Notes under the pieces: generated by a model | What the model saw: only the letters and a program-made list of their open reading frames with translations | Database searches by the model: none | Told to the model about the DNA's origin: nothing | Shown here: positions 36,358 to 45,262 of the stretch, piece by piece | Layout: each line of letters opens with the position of its first letter | How positions within the stretch are numbered: position 1 is the stretch's first letter | Made by a program: the position numbers and the translations under genes | Assembly (NCBI GenBank): GCA_020436085.1 | Contig: JAGQYM010000008.1 | Span: 57,960-121,959 of the forward strand | Length of the DNA: 64,000 bases | DNA from: Cyclobacteriaceae bacterium | GTDB taxonomy: Bacteria; Bacteroidota; Bacteroidia; Cytophagales; Cyclobacteriaceae | Reading direction: 5' to 3'

Positions 36358-36567
36358 TACTAACAATGTAACCTTAAAACCGAAGTCGCGCATATTAAAA
36401 CTTCAAAAAATGCCCCTATATTTTGTGTGCTTATGATCCATAGGCTTGAAGATCAACAGCATTAAACCAAACTGCGCCAAAAGGTAACCAGTCTATGTGA
36501 ATATACTGTTAATACCGTGTTTGGTGCCTCCTTATTAGTGTTTAAACTTAAAGTTAACCCAATAAGT

Positions 36568-36619
36568 TAAGGTCAAATTGTGGAATTTCGTTTAAAACAC
36601 TACATGAATAAGGTCAAAT
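36568..36619. repeat. Direct repeat of TAAGGTCAAAT in AT-rich gap
   Basis: TAAGGTCAAAT occurs at 36568-36578 and 36609-36619, 41 bases apart start to start, in the AT-rich 270-base gap between murI and the TPR kinase. The same 11-mer occurs at 21783-21793, in the gap between the two OmpA paralogs. Nothing else is recognisable in this gap. Confidence 0.4.
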
Positions 36620-36627
36620 AAGACATC

Positions 36628-37440
36628 TCAGTTCCAAAGCCTGTGTTGTTCCAGGTGAACAATCTCTCCGAAGAACAATCGAGTTGATGCCTCAAAGGAT
36701 GGTGTGAAATCTGAAACAAAGAAATGCTTGTTTGGTTTAGACTCGATATTCAAAAGATTGTTTTCACTGAGGTAAATGCGCAAGGCTTCCGCAACTATTT
36801 CTGAGGAATCTAGAATAGTGACTTTACCATTATAGTAGTTGTTGATTTCTTTTTTAATTAATGGATAGTGAGTGCAGGCAAGGATCATGGATGCAATGCT
36901 CCCCAACTGTTCGTCAGAAAGGTACTGTGCAATTATTTCATGACTAATCTGATTATTAAAGAAACCCTCTTCAATCATTGGCGCAAGCAGTGGTGTTGCA
37001 AGAGAGTTGAGCGTGATGCCTTTTTCTGCTTGCGCAATTCGCGTAGCATAAATTCCAGATGTCACTGTTCGCTTGGTTCCTATCAAGCCAATCGTTTGTG
37101 ACGGATAGTGATTCACAACATGATCAACCATCGGATCGATCACGTTAATAATGTGTGCGTCCTTTCTTACATATTCTTTTAAAAGTTCGTAGGCGGCAGA
37201 GCTTGCTGAGTTGCAGGCAATCACGATGACCTTACATCCTTTTTTAAGCAATACATCTGCAATCTTTACTGAGTATGCTTGAATGGCAGCCTCCGACTTG
37301 TCACCGTAAGGGAGGTGCGCTGTATCTCCGAAGTAAATAATGTTTTCGTTAGGTAGTAAATTCGTGATGGCATGAGCTACAGTAAGTCCACCGATTCCAC
37401 TGTCATAAATACCGATAGGGCCAGATGGGTTGTTATTCAT
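36628..37440 (-). CDS. murI: Glutamate racemase
   Basis: 270 residues. D13-S14 in YDSGIGG, catalytic C76 in ACNSAS and C189 in ACTHYP are the paired active-site residues of the family. The enzyme makes D-glutamate for peptidoglycan. The gene is divergent from fabI, with an 88-base gap containing a perfect -7 element on this strand. Confidence 0.95.
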   Translation of the reverse strand: MNNNPSGPIGIYDSGIGGLTVAHAITNLLPNENIIYFGDTAHLPYGDKSEAAIQAYSVKIADVLLKKGCKVIVIACNSASSAAYELLKEYVRKDAHIINVIDPMVDHVVNHYPSQTIGLIGTKRTVTSGIYATRIAQAEKGITLNSLATPLLAPMIEEGFFNNQISHEIIAQYLSDEQLGSIASMILACTHYPLIKKEINNYYNGKVTILDSSEIVAEALRIYLSENNLLNIESKPNKHFFVSDFTPSFEASTRLFFGEIVHLEQHRLWN

Positions 37441-37472
37441 ATTGTCGAAATCCGCGTCTCAGTTCAAAGAGC

Positions 37473-37480
37473 CAAAAATA
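37473..37480 (-). promoter_or_regulatory. -7 promoter element for murI
   Basis: On the minus strand these bases read TATTTTTG, a perfect TAnnTTTG, 32 bases before the murI ATG. No convincing TTTG at the -33 spacing is seen. Confidence 0.4.
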
Positions 37481-37528
37481 TGACTTGGAATTTGTATAAT
37501 TGTGCCGTAAACCATCTAAATAATTGAC

Positions 37529-38341
37529 ATGGCATTCAATCTGTTAAAAGGAAAGCGTGGAATCATTTTCGGAGCGTTAGATGAAAACTCTATTGCCTGG
37601 AAAACTGCTCTCAGAATTAAAGAAGAGGGTGGAACCTTTACCTTGACCAACGCACCCATTGCAATGAGAATGGGAAAAATAAATGAACTCGCAAAAGCGT
37701 GTGGAGCAGAGGTAATTCCGGCTGACGCAACATCCGAACAAGATTTGAATACTTTGTTTACAAAGTCAATGGAAGTGCTGGGAGGGAAGATTGATTTTGT
37801 GTTGCATTCTATAGGTATGAGTCCCAACGTAAGAAAGGATAAATCTTATGGTGATTTGAATTACGATTGGTTTTTAAAAACACTTGATATCTCTGGCCTT
37901 TCATTTCATAAAGTGTTGCAAACGGCTGAGAAAACAGACGCAATGAATGAATGGGGATCTATTCTTGCATTGACTTATATCGCAGCGCAGAGAACCTTTC
38001 CGGACTATTCTGATATGGCGCAGGCCAAATCTGTACTTGAATCTATTGCGCGCAGTTATGGGTATCGTTTTGCAAAGCTGAAGAACGTGAGAGTAAATAC
38101 GATCTCACAATCTCCAACTAAAACCACTGCTGGTGCAGGCATATCCGGTTTTGATGTGTTTTATGATTATGCGCAGATGATGTCACCACTTGGAAATGCG
38201 TCTGCTGAAGATTGTGCAGCCTACATAGTAGCAATGTTCTCTGACTTCACCAGAATGGTGACAATGCAGAACTTGATGCATGACGGAGGATTTTCTTCAA
38301 CCGGTATTACAGAAGATTTGATTGAGCGCCTCACAAAATAG
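37529..38341 (+). CDS. fabI: Enoyl-[acyl-carrier-protein] reductase (NADH)
   Basis: 270 residues of the short-chain dehydrogenase superfamily. Y150, Y160 and K167 (LTYIAAQRTFPDYSDMAQAK) correspond to the FabI-type Y-x9-Y-x6-K triad; HSIGMSP at 93-99 is also typical. It performs the last reduction in fatty-acid chain elongation and is the target class for triclosan. Followed by ispE after 39 bases on the same strand. Confidence 0.94.
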   Translation: MAFNLLKGKRGIIFGALDENSIAWKTALRIKEEGGTFTLTNAPIAMRMGKINELAKACGAEVIPADATSEQDLNTLFTKSMEVLGGKIDFVLHSIGMSPNVRKDKSYGDLNYDWFLKTLDISGLSFHKVLQTAEKTDAMNEWGSILALTYIAAQRTFPDYSDMAQAKSVLESIARSYGYRFAKLKNVRVNTISQSPTKTTAGAGISGFDVFYDYAQMMSPLGNASAEDCAAYIVAMFSDFTRMVTMQNLMHDGGFSSTGITEDLIERLTK

Positions 38342-38380
38342 CATTAATCAAAAGAGGTAAAAAGTTGGAGGCTATTCCGT

Positions 38381-39190
38381 ATGGTATGCTTTCCTCACTG
38401 TAAAATTAATCTCGGACTTCGCGTTATCTCAAAGCGCGAAGATGGCTACCATAACATTGATACATGTTTCTATCCGATTCCATGGACAGATGTATTGGAG
38501 ATCGTGCCAGCCAAAACAATCTCGTTCACTAATACAGGAATCCCAATCCCGGGCAAGCCAGAACAGAATCTTTGTCTAAGAGCATATTATCTCATAGCGG
38601 AAGAGTTTGACATAGCTCCTGTCAGTATCCATCTTCACAAAGTCGTTCCGATGGGAGCAGGTTTAGGGGGAGGATCTTCAGATGCGGCTTTCACTCTGAA
38701 GTTGTTGAATGACATTTTTGAGTTAGACATTTCAGACGATCAGCTAAAGAATTTTGCAGCGCAGCTCGGCAGTGATTGTGCTTTTTTTGTTGACGACAAA
38801 CCGATGCTGGGTTCAGGCAGAGGCGAAATACTCGATACGATTAATATTTCACTGAAGGGTAAGCATCTGGTAATAGCCAAACCAGATGTTCACATTTCGA
38901 CAGCGGAGGCTTATCAGGGAATTACGCCAAAGATGCCTGTCCAGGATGTGAGAAACATTGTTGAGAATACAACGATTGAGAATTGGAGCGGAGTTTTGGT
39001 AAACGATTTTGAAGACAGTGTCTTTAGTCAACATCCCATTATTGTCGAAATCAAGCAACGCTTTTATGATGAAGGCGCAGTTTACGCAAGTATGTCAGGA
39101 TCTGGAGCGTCTGTGTTTGGAATCTTTGATAAACCAAAAGACTTGAAGCATAAGTTTGACCAATTTACTTATTGGTCGGGCGCTTTGTAG
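38381..39190 (+). CDS. ispE: 4-(cytidine 5'-diphospho)-2-C-methyl-D-erythritol kinase
   Basis: 269 residues, GHMP kinase family. K8-I-N10 at the N-terminus and PMGAGLGGGSSDA (90-102) form the substrate and ATP sites; SGSGASVFG near residue 235 is motif III. The enzyme belongs to the non-mevalonate isoprenoid pathway. Its last 22 bases overlap antisense with the end of the convergent EamA gene. Confidence 0.94.
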   Translation: MVCFPHCKINLGLRVISKREDGYHNIDTCFYPIPWTDVLEIVPAKTISFTNTGIPIPGKPEQNLCLRAYYLIAEEFDIAPVSIHLHKVVPMGAGLGGGSSDAAFTLKLLNDIFELDISDDQLKNFAAQLGSDCAFFVDDKPMLGSGRGEILDTINISLKGKHLVIAKPDVHISTAEAYQGITPKMPVQDVRNIVENTTIENWSGVLVNDFEDSVFSQHPIIVEIKQRFYDEGAVYASMSGSGASVFGIFDKPKDLKHKFDQFTYWSGAL

Positions 39191-40077
39191 TCGCGAATCG
39201 ATTTTTCCTTGATAAGAGGATGCGCGATCACCGCCAGAATGATTACTGCGGTTCCGATATAAAATTCAGTTTTCATCTTTTCAGTGTCACCAAATATGAT
39301 CACCGCCATGATGATGCCATAGACCGGCTCAAGATTGGAAGTTAACTGAACGAAGAAAACGGAAAGGCGCTTAAGCAGTTCAATACCCGCTGAGTAAGCA
39401 TAAACTGAACAAACAAAAGACAGGATGCAGATGTAAAACCAATCCATTGCAGTTGGGAGGAGTTGCAATGTTTGATTGGTAGCCCATATATTCTTGTAGA
39501 AGGGCAAAAACATCAGCGTGCAAGCGAATGCTCCTATCATCTCCAAAAATGTAATGGTGTAGGGATGAATACGCTTTACATACTTTGCATTAATTACCGT
39601 GAACAAAGCGATTGTAAATCCTGATGCGATGCCTAGAATAAGGCCTAACGGAAATTGAAAATCGAATGAAAAAATAATGTAGAGACCAATCACAACGATG
39701 ATTCCTAGAACGACTTCAAATGTCTTCACTCTCGTTCGGCTAATCATTGGCTCGAGAAATGCCGTCCAAAGAGAACCAGTGGCAAACCCCACGAGGCTAA
39801 CACTCGCATTAGAAACTTTTGCAGAAGCGAAGAAAGCAATCCAATGAATGCCAACGATAAAACCAGTTCCAAGTATTCCAATAAGATCTACTTTATCAAC
39901 TTTAAACGAATTACCTGTCACTGTAATAAGAACTGCAAGCCCAATGGCTGCCAGCAGCGTTCGATACAACACCATCTCAACTGCAGGGATCGAAATCAAC
40001 AATCCTAGAATGGCTGTAAATCCCCAGAGGAATACAACAAAGTGAAGTTTAAAGTAATCTGCTGTTGATGCGATCAA
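39169..40077 (-). CDS. EamA/DMT-family transporter
   Basis: 302 residues with about ten hydrophobic helices arranged as two EamA repeats (first ~5-135, second ~150-295), the drug/metabolite transporter pattern. LEPVYGIIMAVIIFGD near residue 250 is the typical second-repeat signature. Substrate unknown. It overlaps the upstream LptF/G gene by 4 bases (ATGA) and is probably cotranscribed with it and tgt. Confidence 0.85.
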   Translation of the reverse strand: MIASTADYFKLHFVVFLWGFTAILGLLISIPAVEMVLYRTLLAAIGLAVLITVTGNSFKVDKVDLIGILGTGFIVGIHWIAFFASAKVSNASVSLVGFATGSLWTAFLEPMISRTRVKTFEVVLGIIVVIGLYIIFSFDFQFPLGLILGIASGFTIALFTVINAKYVKRIHPYTITFLEMIGAFACTLMFLPFYKNIWATNQTLQLLPTAMDWFYICILSFVCSVYAYSAGIELLKRLSVFFVQLTSNLEPVYGIIMAVIIFGDTEKMKTEFYIGTAVIILAVIAHPLIKEKSIRDYKAPDQ

Positions 40078-41171
40078 CGAGGTACGTATTTATACATGCC
40101 CAGCGAAATCACAGTAAAGGTAATATTTGGAATCCAGGCCGCCAGAAGCGGAGACAGAGAGCCGGCCTCTGCGAACGTTCGCGACATCATAAAAAACAAA
40201 ATGAAGATAAACGAAAGCAGAAACCCGAGCGCAATTTGAAAACCGGTGCCTCCCCGACTTTTCTTGGACGACACAATCACACCCATGAATACCAGAACAA
40301 AAATGGTGAAGGGTGACGAGAAACGAATGTGTCTTTCTACTTCATAAGCCTCTACTCCGCTCGCACCTCTGAATCTTAACTTCTTGATGTGTTCCGTCAA
40401 CTCGTTGATCGTCATTCCATCGTACTTACGTTCTGCATTTTCAAAATCTGCAGGGGTTACAGAGAGTGCGGTGTCGAGTTTTTCACCAACCTGATCTGAT
40501 CCTGGTGGTGGATGATAGCCAACATGAAATATTGAGTCAACTCTTTTTCTCTTCCAAAAACGGATCGTCCACTTGTTCTTGGTTGAATCCCAGGTAATGT
40601 TGTCAGCTGTCAGTTTATCGACCAATCGGTTGTTATCAAATCGTTCAAGCGAGAACTGATAGCCAGTACTGGTGTTCACGTTATAATTCTGCAGATAGAA
40701 ATATACATTTGGCTCAATCTGCATATGCACATTTCGTTGATCGAAATAATAAGCCTTGTTCAGATACTGAATTTCAAACGCAAGTCTTGAACGATTGGAT
40801 TGTGGGATCACCCATCCATTAAGTACGAAATTGAAAATGGCAATAATGAGCGAGGCAAGGAAATATGGAACAAGTAATCTTCTGAAGCTAACACCGCTGC
40901 TTAGTATGGCGATAATCTCTGTGCGAGCTGCCATTTGCGAAGTGACAAACACAACAGCGATAAATACCATGATGGGGCTCACCAAGCCAATTATCCATGG
41001 AATGAAGTCCCGATAGTAGCCAAGAATCGTTGGGCCATCCAGGTTGTTGCGCGCAAATTTGTCCATCTTTTCGGCCAGATCAATCACAGCTACAATAGCT
41101 ACAATGATCAGCACTACGAAGATGAAAGTGTAAAGAACCTTCTTGATGATATATTTATCAATGATCTTCAC
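40074..41171 (-). CDS. LptF/LptG-family LPS export permease
   Basis: 365 residues: three N-terminal membrane helices (DKYIIKKVLYTFIFVVLIIV and following), a periplasmic beta-jellyroll domain (~130-275) and three C-terminal helices, the LptF/LptG plan. These proteins form the inner-membrane LptB2FG complex that drives LPS transport. I cannot separate LptF from LptG with confidence. It lies 4 bases after tgt and overlaps the EamA gene. Confidence 0.88.
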   Translation of the reverse strand: MKIIDKYIIKKVLYTFIFVVLIIVAIVAVIDLAEKMDKFARNNLDGPTILGYYRDFIPWIIGLVSPIMVFIAVVFVTSQMAARTEIIAILSSGVSFRRLLVPYFLASLIIAIFNFVLNGWVIPQSNRSRLAFEIQYLNKAYYFDQRNVHMQIEPNVYFYLQNYNVNTSTGYQFSLERFDNNRLVDKLTADNITWDSTKNKWTIRFWKRKRVDSIFHVGYHPPPGSDQVGEKLDTALSVTPADFENAERKYDGMTINELTEHIKKLRFRGASGVEAYEVERHIRFSSPFTIFVLVFMGVIVSSKKSRGGTGFQIALGFLLSFIFILFFMMSRTFAEAGSLSPLLAAWIPNITFTVISLGMYKYVPR

Positions 41172-41175
41172 TTCG

Positions 41176-42306
41176 TTACATCCGCTGGGTTACTTGTTTT
41201 ACCATTTGCCTTTTCCAGTTCGAAAAACTGCCCTCAATTATTTTTTCTCGTGCCATCTGCACCAACCAAATATAAAATGTGAGGTTGTGAATTGAAGCAA
41301 TTTGCGCGCCTAAAATCTCCTTGTTAACGATCAGGTGCCGCAGGTACGCTTTTGAATAGTGTGTGCTTACATAACCACCCAATGCCTCATCGATCGGACT
41401 CAAGTCATCACGCCACTTCTCATTTCGTATGTTGATGATGCCATTGCTGGTAAACAGCATGCCATTTCGCGCATTTCTGGTTGGCATCACACAGTCGAAC
41501 ATGTCAATTCCCAGCGCAATGCATTCCAGAATATTCCCTGGAGTGCCTACACCCATGAGGTATCGAGGTTTGTCAGTGGGTAGTATACCGCAAACTTGTT
41601 CGGTAATTGAATACATGATGTCATGTGGCTCACCAACAGAAAGTCCACCAATCGCATTTCCAGGAAACTCTTGGGCGGCAACAAATTCTGCTGATTGTTT
41701 TCTTAGGTCTTCATAGGTGCTGCCTTGGATGATAGGGAACAGCGTTTGCTCATATCCATACCTTGATGGAGTCTCTGTCATTCTGGTCTTGCAGCGGGCT
41801 AACCACCGATGCGTAAGGTCCATGGATTTCTTGGCATAGTCATAGTGGCAAGGGTACGGTGTACATTCGTCAAATGCCATAATGATATCTGCCCCGATGC
41901 TCCTCTGAATATCAATGGCAATTTCAGGTGAGAAAAAATGCTTTGAGCCATCGATGTGTGACTTGAACGTAACACCATCTTCATTGATCTTACGATTTTC
42001 CGAAAGGGAATAAACCTGGTAGCCTCCGCTGTCCGTGAGTATTGGTCTTGACCAATTGATAAACTGGTGAAGGCCCCCAGCTTTTTCCAATAAATCGATC
42101 CCTGGTCTTAGAAAAAGGTGATAGGTGTTTCCAAGGATTATTTGTGCGTTAATGTCGTTGGTCAGTTCTCGCTGATGAACAGCCTTTACTGATCCTGCCG
42201 TGCCCACGGGCATAAAAATCGGTGTTTGAATCTCGCCATGATCGGTAACAATGGTTCCGGCTCTTGCACGAGTCTCCTTATCGGTATTGATCAGTTTAAA
42301 TTTCAT
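41176..42306 (-). CDS. tgt: tRNA-guanine transglycosylase
   Basis: 376 residues. D92 (LTDSGGYQVYSL) and nucleophile D271 (MFDCVMPTRNARNG) match the catalytic aspartates, and GGLSVGEP (220-227) is the substrate-binding loop. The enzyme exchanges guanine-34 for preQ1 in tRNAs with GUN anticodons. Unusually, the C-x-C-x2-C zinc cluster expected just after SPIDE is absent: residues 308-315 read ALGGYVST, and no cysteine follows, although H340 remains. First gene of the tgt-LptF/G-EamA unit. Confidence 0.93.
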   Translation of the reverse strand: MKFKLINTDKETRARAGTIVTDHGEIQTPIFMPVGTAGSVKAVHQRELTNDINAQIILGNTYHLFLRPGIDLLEKAGGLHQFINWSRPILTDSGGYQVYSLSENRKINEDGVTFKSHIDGSKHFFSPEIAIDIQRSIGADIIMAFDECTPYPCHYDYAKKSMDLTHRWLARCKTRMTETPSRYGYEQTLFPIIQGSTYEDLRKQSAEFVAAQEFPGNAIGGLSVGEPHDIMYSITEQVCGILPTDKPRYLMGVGTPGNILECIALGIDMFDCVMPTRNARNGMLFTSNGIINIRNEKWRDDLSPIDEALGGYVSTHYSKAYLRHLIVNKEILGAQIASIHNLTFYIWLVQMAREKIIEGSFSNWKRQMVKQVTQRM

Positions 42307-42322
42307 TCTGGATTAGACGCTG

Positions 42323-42330
42323 CAAAAATA
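42323..42330 (-). promoter_or_regulatory. -7 promoter element for tgt
   Basis: On the minus strand these bases read TATTTTTG, a perfect TAnnTTTG, 16 bases before the tgt start codon. The -33 box is not obvious. Confidence 0.4.
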
Positions 42331-42425
42331 GGTATTAACACCAAAACCGCCTTCGCTGCTATCATCCCATTTCTCGTTTCCGTCTCCGAGAGGAATTGTT
42401 AACTTTCACGGTTTTACCGGAATTT

Positions 42426-43724
42426 ATGAAATACAAAAAAATAGATAGCGACCTGTTTATTAAGAACAGAAGAAGACTGGTTAAGGAATTGCCAGAAGGC
42501 GCCATAGCTGTGTTCAACTCTAACGACCACATGCCTACCAATGCTGATGGTACAATGCCATTCAAACAGAACAACGACCTGTTTTACCTTACTGGAATCG
42601 CTCAGGAGGAAAGTTGCCTCGTGATTTGCCCGAACTTTCCTGATGAAAAATTGAGAGAAGTATTATTTCTCCGAGAACCCAACGAATTATTGGAAAAGTG
42701 GGAGGGGCACAAGCTCACCAAGAAAGAAGCCGCTGAAATTTCAGGTATTACCACAGTTCGTTGGAATGGAGACTTTCATAAGATCTTTCATCACATGATG
42801 GTGATGGGTGGTGTGTCATCTGTTTTTCTAAACACCAATGAACATTACAGGTCATCTGTAATAGTAGAAACGAGAGACGCACGATTTATCAATTGGTGCA
42901 AGGCAAACTATCCACTTCATCAATACAGCAGGGTAGCTCCGATCATGGCGAACTTGCGATGGGTAAAACAGCCAATAGAAATAGACTTGATGCAAGAGGC
43001 GTGCGACATTACGGAAAAAGGATTTAGAAGGGTTCTCAAATTTGTTAAACCCGGTGTGATGGAGTACGAAATAGAGGCGGAGTATGTGCACGAGTTTATC
43101 AGACATCGGTCCCGAGGTTTTGCTTATGAACCGATTATCGCATCTGGTGCGAATAATTGTGTGTTGCACTATCTGGATAACAATCAAAAATGTAAGGCTG
43201 GAGATCTTATTTTGCTAGACGTTGCTGCCGAGTATGGCAACTACAATGCCGATCTTACCCGCACGATTCCCGTGAGTGGCAAGTTCTCCAAGAGGCAGAA
43301 AGACGTCTACAACAGCGTGCTCCGTGTTATGCGTCATGCAATGAAGATCATGGGGCCATCGACTAATTTCTTTGACTATCAAAAGGATGTGGAGAAGTTC
43401 ATGGAGTCGGAGCTCATAAGCCTAAAACTCATTTCGAAGTCAGATGTAAAAAATCAAAAGTCAGACAATCCAGCCTTTAGAAAATACTTCTATCACGGTA
43501 CATCTCACATGATTGGCCTTGACGTTCATGATGTGGGGGATATGCATGCTAATATGCCGGTGGGTTCGGCATGGACGGTGGAGCCTGGAATTTATATCCA
43601 AGAAGAAGGTTTTGGTATTCGTCTTGAGAACAATGTCATTATTCAGAAAAAAGGAGTGTTTGACCTCATGAAAAATATTCCGGTGGAGGCAGATGAAATT
43701 GAGGATATAATGAATAGCAAGTAG
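42426..43724 (+). CDS. Xaa-Pro aminopeptidase (aminopeptidase P)
   Basis: 432 residues from the ATG at 42426; an in-frame TTG 30 bases upstream adds only a hydrophobic stretch unlike the family. M24 pita-bread fold with the dinuclear metal ligands visible as the D in LLDVAAEYG, the D in NADLTRT, the H in SHMIGLDVHD, and glutamates in VEPGIYI and RLENN. It removes N-terminal residues before proline. Overlap and spacing (1 base to the next gene) place it first in an operon with a DUF4198 protein and a RidA-like protein. Confidence 0.92.
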   Translation: MKYKKIDSDLFIKNRRRLVKELPEGAIAVFNSNDHMPTNADGTMPFKQNNDLFYLTGIAQEESCLVICPNFPDEKLREVLFLREPNELLEKWEGHKLTKKEAAEISGITTVRWNGDFHKIFHHMMVMGGVSSVFLNTNEHYRSSVIVETRDARFINWCKANYPLHQYSRVAPIMANLRWVKQPIEIDLMQEACDITEKGFRRVLKFVKPGVMEYEIEAEYVHEFIRHRSRGFAYEPIIASGANNCVLHYLDNNQKCKAGDLILLDVAAEYGNYNADLTRTIPVSGKFSKRQKDVYNSVLRVMRHAMKIMGPSTNFFDYQKDVEKFMESELISLKLISKSDVKNQKSDNPAFRKYFYHGTSHMIGLDVHDVGDMHANMPVGSAWTVEPGIYIQEEGFGIRLENNVIIQKKGVFDLMKNIPVEADEIEDIMNSK

Positions 43725-43725
43725 A

Positions 43726-44520
43726 ATGAAGCGGATTATTTTAATCATTTGCGTGTTTGGGTACCTTGGTATTGTAAATGCGCATGAGTTTTGGTTGCTG
43801 CCTAAAAAATTTAAATACCAGGTCGGGGAACAGATGGCAATCGACTTTATGGTTGGAGAAAATTTTGAGGGTGAGTACTGGGATCTTCAACGCCATAAGG
43901 TGGAGAAGCTGTCGGTTTACAATCGGGTTGGTAAAACAGATCTACTGAACAAAGTCAGTGCTAGCAAAGGCAACAATCTTGAGTATGCTTTCAACAATGT
44001 GGGAACTCACCTGATCACCCTGGAAAGTAATGATGCTTTTATTGAACTGGAACCTGAAAAATTTGATGCTTATCTTGAGGAAGATGGACTGGAGTATATA
44101 AAAGAGGAGCGAAAGAAACTTGGTGAGGAAAATAAAAATTCCCGCGAATTATATCGGAGGTTTGCGAAGTTATTGGTGCAAGTCGGAGAGAAGACGGATG
44201 ATACTTACAAAAAGACTGCTGGATTCAAGATGGAAATCATCCCTTCACAAAATCCATATGACTTAAAAGCAGGCGATCACTTTGAGTGCAAAGTCTTTTA
44301 CCGCGGTAACCCTGAGCCGCACGCACTGGTGAAGGTTTGGAGCCACATCGGCAACAGAGTTTTTTTGCAAAATATCTACACGGAGTCTGATGGTTCTATC
44401 AGGTTTCCGATCAGCAACAAAGGGCCGTGGATGGTGAGCTCTGTAAAAATGATTCGGTCTTCCAGCAGAGAAGCAGAATGGGAAAGCCTGTGGGCAAGTT
44501 TGGTTTTTGAAATAGAATAA
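43726..44520 (+). CDS. DUF4198-family secreted protein
   Basis: 264 residues with a signal peptide ending VNAHE. The motif AHEFWLLPKKFKYQVG opening the mature protein is typical of DUF4198, whose members are associated with nickel/cobalt uptake and include NikM-like periplasmic proteins. The N-terminal histidine could bind metal. No transporter genes are adjacent, so the metal link is inference. One base separates it from each neighbour. Confidence 0.75.
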   Translation: MKRIILIICVFGYLGIVNAHEFWLLPKKFKYQVGEQMAIDFMVGENFEGEYWDLQRHKVEKLSVYNRVGKTDLLNKVSASKGNNLEYAFNNVGTHLITLESNDAFIELEPEKFDAYLEEDGLEYIKEERKKLGEENKNSRELYRRFAKLLVQVGEKTDDTYKKTAGFKMEIIPSQNPYDLKAGDHFECKVFYRGNPEPHALVKVWSHIGNRVFLQNIYTESDGSIRFPISNKGPWMVSSVKMIRSSSREAEWESLWASLVFEIE

Positions 44521-44521
44521 T

Positions 44522-44935
44522 ATGTCGTCAATATCTTCTGACAAAGCGCCCGAGCCAGTTGGTCTCTATCCCCACGCGCGAAAAGTGGGCAATCTTTTAT
44601 TTCTATCCGGTGTTGGCCCGAGAAAAAGGGGCTCGAAGGATATACCGGGTGTTACGCTGGACGAGAATAAGAACATCGTTTCATATAGTATTGAAGAACA
44701 GTGTCACTCAGTGTTTCAAAATGTGAGGTACATTCTTGAAGCTGCTGGATCACGATGGGAGAATCTTGTTGATGTCACGGTTTTTCTCACCAATATCAAG
44801 GAAGACTTTGCGACTTATAACAAGATTTATGCTGAGTATTTCAAAGACAATCAACCTTGCAGAACTACTGTCGAGATTACAGCACTGCCAACTCCGATTG
44901 CTATAGAACTGAAATGTATCGCAACGATTGATTAG
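44522..44935 (+). CDS. RidA-family protein, 2-aminomuconate deaminase-like
   Basis: 137 residues, RidA/YjgF fold. The conserved arginine in PCRTTVEI and the terminal I-E-L-K segment are present. KAPEPVGLYPHARKVGN and GVGPRKRG closely resemble 2-aminomuconate deaminase of the kynurenine degradation pathway rather than the general imine deaminase RidA. No other kynurenine-pathway gene is in the window. Stop codon interleaves with that of the convergent IscA-like gene. Confidence 0.8.
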   Translation: MSSISSDKAPEPVGLYPHARKVGNLLFLSGVGPRKRGSKDIPGVTLDENKNIVSYSIEEQCHSVFQNVRYILEAAGSRWENLVDVTVFLTNIKEDFATYNKIYAEYFKDNQPCRTTVEITALPTPIAIELKCIATID

Positions 44936-45258
44936 ATCGCGAAGCTCTCACCACAGCCGCAGGTGCGTGACGCATTGGGGTTGATAAACTGAAATCCTTT
45001 TCCATTCAGTCCATCAGAAAAATCAAGAGTTGTACCTAAGAGGTAAAGCAAGCTTTTTTTGTCAACAAGTATTTTTACACCCTTGTCTTCAAATACCTGG
45101 TCGGCTGCATTTATTTTATCATCGAAGTCGAGGTCGTACATAAGTCCGGAGCATCCGCCACCTTTCACAGACACGCGCACATTGTGATTAGAAGATCTGC
45201 CTTCTTCTTTTAGCAACTCTGCAATTCTTGACTTGGCTTTATCAGTTACGCTGATCAT
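44932..45258 (-). CDS. IscA/ErpA-type iron-sulfur carrier
   Basis: 108 residues. The three cluster-ligand cysteines are present: one in GGCSGLMYD and two in TCGCGESF. These A-type carriers deliver Fe-S clusters to apoproteins. It lies 4 bases after an unrecognised gene on the same strand and is convergent with the RidA-like gene. Confidence 0.92.
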   Translation of the reverse strand: MISVTDKAKSRIAELLKEEGRSSNHNVRVSVKGGGCSGLMYDLDFDDKINAADQVFEDKGVKILVDKKSLLYLLGTTLDFSDGLNGKGFQFINPNASRTCGCGESFAI

Positions 45259-45262
45259 TGTC

